From Acidobacteriota bacterium (lineage in GTDB: Bacteria; Acidobacteriota; Vicinamibacteria; Vicinamibacterales; CAVVIG01), in contig JAHFUI010000004.1 of the NCBI GenBank assembly GCA_023265175.1, positions 26,864 to 77,306 of the forward strand: a stretch of 50,443 bases of DNA. The letters are read 5' to 3'. The notes beneath the pieces were generated by a model. It was not told the DNA's origin. It saw only the letters and a program-made list of their open reading frames with translations, and did no database searches. The position numbers and the translations under genes were made by a program. Shown piece by piece: positions 48,129 to 50,443 of this stretch (position 1 is its first letter; each line of letters opens with the position of its first letter).

Positions 48129-49400
48129 ATGTCTTCGGATTTCTCCGTTGTCGCGATCATCGCCGCGCGCAACGAGGCGGATGTCATCGAACATGTCGTC
48201 GCCGACCTGATCGATCAAGGCATCCGCGTCTACTTCCTGGACGACAGTTCCACTGACGGCACCGCCGCCATCGTCGGGCGGCACCTCGGCCACGGCGTCG
48301 TCGGCATCGAACGGCTTTCGGACACGATCAAGGACACGGTGCCGGCTGCCTTCGAGTGGGAGCGCATCCTTCTCAGGAAGGCGCAGCTCGCCGCGGAGCT
48401 CGACGCGGACTGGCTCATTCACCACGACGCCGACGAATTCCGCGAAAGCCCATGGCCGCATCTTTCGTTGCGCGACGCCATCCGGCGCGTTGACGCGCTC
48501 GGGTTCAACGCGATCGATTTCACGAGCCTCGATTTCTGGCCCGTGGACGATCGATTTCGCGCCGGCGACGACGTCCGCAAGGCGTTGACCTTCTATTCAG
48601 TGCGGGCGCCCTACGATTGTCTGCAGATCCGCTGCTGGAAGAAGACGGACGATCCGGTCGACCTGGCGTCGAGCGGAGGCCACGACGCGCGGTTTCAGGG
48701 CCGCTCGATCTTTCCGCTCCGCTTCCTCCTCCGCCACTATCCCATCCGCGGTCAGGCGCACGGCGAGCGTAAGGTCTTCGAGGAGCGGCAACGCCGGTTC
48801 CTCGATCGAGAGCGCGCCCGAGGCTGGCACGTGCAGTACGACGAGGTGCGTCCGGGTGCGTCTTTCATCCGTGATGCCTCGACGCTCACATCGTACGATC
48901 CAGATGCCGTGAGGCTGGCGCTGACGCTTCGGCACCGCGGCGTCGAGGAGCTCGAAGAGGCGCTCGGCGCGGCGCGGTCTGAAGTCGCGACGCTCTGCCG
49001 TCAGCTCGACGTGACGGCCGAGGGTCTCCGCGTGCGCAGCCAGGAGCTCGCTGTCCGCGATCAGGAGCTGGCCGCCCGCGGTCAGGAGCTTGCCGCCCGC
49101 GATCGCGAGCTTGCCGTCCGAGGTCAGGAGATCAAGCGCCGTGATCATCAGCTCGCGCAGACACGACGGGAGCTCGATGCTCATATCGCCGAGGTCGCCA
49201 CGCTTCGAGGCGAAATCGAGCGACGCGCTCATGACGTCGATGAGTTGAGGCGCGGGTTGGATGTGCGCCTCGTCGAGATTAACGACTGGCGGCAGTCGTT
49301 CGAGGAGCGGACGCGGCTGCTGGACGAATGCCATCGCTCGTTGAGCTGGCGCTGGACCGCACCCGCCCGGGCGGCGTATCGGATCCTCAAGGGCTGGTGA
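48129..49400 (+). CDS. family 2 glycosyltransferase with heptad-repeat coiled-coil tail
   Basis: It encodes 423 residues. The GT2 core (about 1-260) shows AARNEADVIEHVV, FLDDSSTDGT, WLIHHDADEFRE and a later FLLRHYPIRGQAHGERK. A long coiled coil follows (about 280-395), partly built from a 21-bp DNA repeat (49041-49145, five copies) that encodes seven residues such as QELAVRD each. The C-terminus has SLSWRWTAPAR. This is an envelope or surface-glycan type transferase; acceptor unknown. The ATG at 48129 follows the hairpin cluster. Confidence 0.82.
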   Translation: MSSDFSVVAIIAARNEADVIEHVVADLIDQGIRVYFLDDSSTDGTAAIVGRHLGHGVVGIERLSDTIKDTVPAAFEWERILLRKAQLAAELDADWLIHHDADEFRESPWPHLSLRDAIRRVDALGFNAIDFTSLDFWPVDDRFRAGDDVRKALTFYSVRAPYDCLQIRCWKKTDDPVDLASSGGHDARFQGRSIFPLRFLLRHYPIRGQAHGERKVFEERQRRFLDRERARGWHVQYDEVRPGASFIRDASTLTSYDPDAVRLALTLRHRGVEELEEALGAARSEVATLCRQLDVTAEGLRVRSQELAVRDQELAARGQELAARDRELAVRGQEIKRRDHQLAQTRRELDAHIAEVATLRGEIERRAHDVDELRRGLDVRLVEINDWRQSFEERTRLLDECHRSLSWRWTAPARAAYRILKGW

Positions 49401-49404
49401 TCGC

Positions 49405-50443
49405 GTGAGCAGCGCCGAGACGCCGCGGGTCTCAGTCATCATCCCCTGTTACAACCTTGGCGAGCACCTCGACGCGGCAGTCGAGAGCGTGCTATCGCAG
49501 ACCTACCAGGACTTCGAGATCCTCATCGTGGATGACGGCTCGACAGACGCGACGACGCGCGATCTGCTCGCGGACTACCGGCGGCCCAGGACCCGCGTGA
49601 TTCACACGGCACATGGCGGGCTTGCCGCCGCGAGGAACCTCGGCGTCGACAAGGCTGCGGGCGAGTACCTGTGCGCGCTCGATGCAGACGATCGTCTCGA
49701 GCCTTCATACCTGGCGAAAGCGGTCCGCGTGCTCGAGAGCGACCCCTCGGTCACATTTGTCTCGTCGTGGCTCCGGACGTTTGGCGACGAGGAGTGGGAA
49801 TGGAAACCTGAGCGGTGCGATCTGCCGACGCTGCTCTGGGAGGACACCGTGCTCACCGCGGCGCTCGTGCGGCGCGAAGCGGTCGTGGCCGCCGGCGGAT
49901 ACGACACGGCGATGCCGGTGCAGGGCGATGAGGACTGGGATCTGTGGCTGACTCTCGTGGAGCGAGGACATCGAGGCGTGATTCTCCCCGAGATGCTGTT
50001 CAACTATCGGCGCCGCGCGGGCTCGATGAGCACCGTCTGCTGGTACGGTCCAGGACACATGCCTCTTGCCCGCTATCGCCTCGCCAAGCACCGTGATTCC
50101 TACCAGCAACACCTGATCGACGTGCTGCTCCATCAGGATGCCGACACGGCGGTGTTGCTGCGACGAAATGACGAGCTCGAACGGCATATCGCCTCTGATC
50201 TGGAGCCCGCCGTCACGCTTCGACGGGAGGAACTGGCGACGCTCCAGGCGCGGCTGGCATCGTCCGCCGCGGCGGGCGAAGCTGAGACGCTCGCGGCACT
50301 CACCGCGAAGCGCGTCGCCGATCTCGAGATCTCCTTGCGCGTCGCCTCAGCCGAGGCGCTGGCTCTCAGGACATCGAAGAGCTGGCGGATCACGGGCCCG
50401 CTGCGGCAGGTCTACGGGTGGTGGCTACGCCTGAGGGGGACGG
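49405..50443 (+). CDS. family 2 glycosyltransferase, incomplete at window end
   Basis: The frame runs to the end of the window (at least 346 codons). The GT2 core has SVIIPCYNLGEHL, ILIVDDGSTDATT, HGGLAAARNLGVDKA, LDADDRLEPSYL and GDEDWDLWLTLVERG, a typical inverting GT-A enzyme. A coiled coil follows (about 250-320), and the last part has SKSWRITGPLR, the same S-x-SWR-x-T-x-P-x-R ending as the gene before it. The GTG at 49405 lies four bases after the previous stop, so the two are one operon. It is truncated only by the window boundary. Confidence 0.85.
   Translation, partial: MSSAETPRVSVIIPCYNLGEHLDAAVESVLSQTYQDFEILIVDDGSTDATTRDLLADYRRPRTRVIHTAHGGLAAARNLGVDKAAGEYLCALDADDRLEPSYLAKAVRVLESDPSVTFVSSWLRTFGDEEWEWKPERCDLPTLLWEDTVLTAALVRREAVVAAGGYDTAMPVQGDEDWDLWLTLVERGHRGVILPEMLFNYRRRAGSMSTVCWYGPGHMPLARYRLAKHRDSYQQHLIDVLLHQDADTAVLLRRNDELERHIASDLEPAVTLRREELATLQARLASSAAAGEAETLAALTAKRVADLEISLRVASAEALALRTSKSWRITGPLRQVYGWWLRLRGT

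Noticed and set aside
48597-49442. 281-residue minus-strand open frame
   Set aside because: Antisense to the first glycosyltransferase; its apparent repeats are the inverse of the coiled-coil DNA repeat.

Overview
This 50.4-kb window is GC-rich chromosomal DNA with short intergenic gaps and short operons on both strands. I see no rRNA, tRNA, CRISPR array, insertion sequence or phage genes. The gene content is mostly housekeeping and cell-envelope functions: purA, rnc, lepB, pepT, exodeoxyribonuclease III, a cutA/ftsB pair, an ABC-F protein, htrA behind a two-component system, an EmrAB-TolC type pump, M28 and M23 peptidases, an FGE-sulfatase fusion and a type IV pilus minor-pilin operon. Together with the style of the intergenic repeats this suggests a free-living soil-type Acidobacteriota (Vicinamibacteria-like). 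That is an inference from gene style, not a phylogenetic result.

Layout. 1-2.7 kb: small minus-strand orphan genes with attC-like junctions, resembling a decayed gene-cassette array; one encodes a HEPN-motif protein. 2.9-6 kb: a polytopic membrane protein, FtsB-like protein, CutA and DedA. 6-10.7 kb: a cystathionine gamma-synthase family enzyme, a membrane SpoIIE/PP2C phosphatase and an RNase III carrying an N-terminal DUF2007-like domain. 10.7-15 kb: an AAA ATPase with an altered P-loop, purA, a PilZ protein and signal peptidase I. 15-21.2 kb: a secreted GH36 enzyme, pepT, exodeoxyribonuclease III, a ferredoxin, a chlorite-dismutase/HemQ-family protein and thioredoxin 2. 21.2-26.7 kb: a lytic transglycosylase and the tolC-emrA-emrB efflux operon. 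26.8-34.2 kb: a leaderless-looking winged-helix/methyltransferase pair, response regulator, histidine kinase, HtrA, an atypical SDR, a proline-dehydrogenase remnant, DinB and a degraded two-gene module. 34.2-43.9 kb: M28 peptidase, WD40-like protein, ABC-F, M23 peptidase, FGE-sulfatase fusion and a B12-type radical SAM protein. 44.2-50.4 kb: fimT-pilV-pilW-pilX-like operon and two coiled-coil glycosyltransferases, the last running off the end.

The most striking non-genic signal is a set of intergenic tracts at about a dozen junctions. Each is built of 7-, 8- or 9-bp near-perfect tandem units, and many pair with an inverted copy to form long hairpins. Units differ between loci, but some recur (AATTCCT at two junctions, AAGTGAGG at two). 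Several tracts start within a few bases of a stop codon, contain the stop codon or encode the last residues of a protein; one supplies most of a signal peptide; one lies at the breakpoint of a truncated gene. A second repeat class consists of GC-rich hairpins with TTCA or TTTC-type loops. A cluster of four hairpins, one with the TTCA loop, sits in frame inside the N-terminus of the M28 peptidase.
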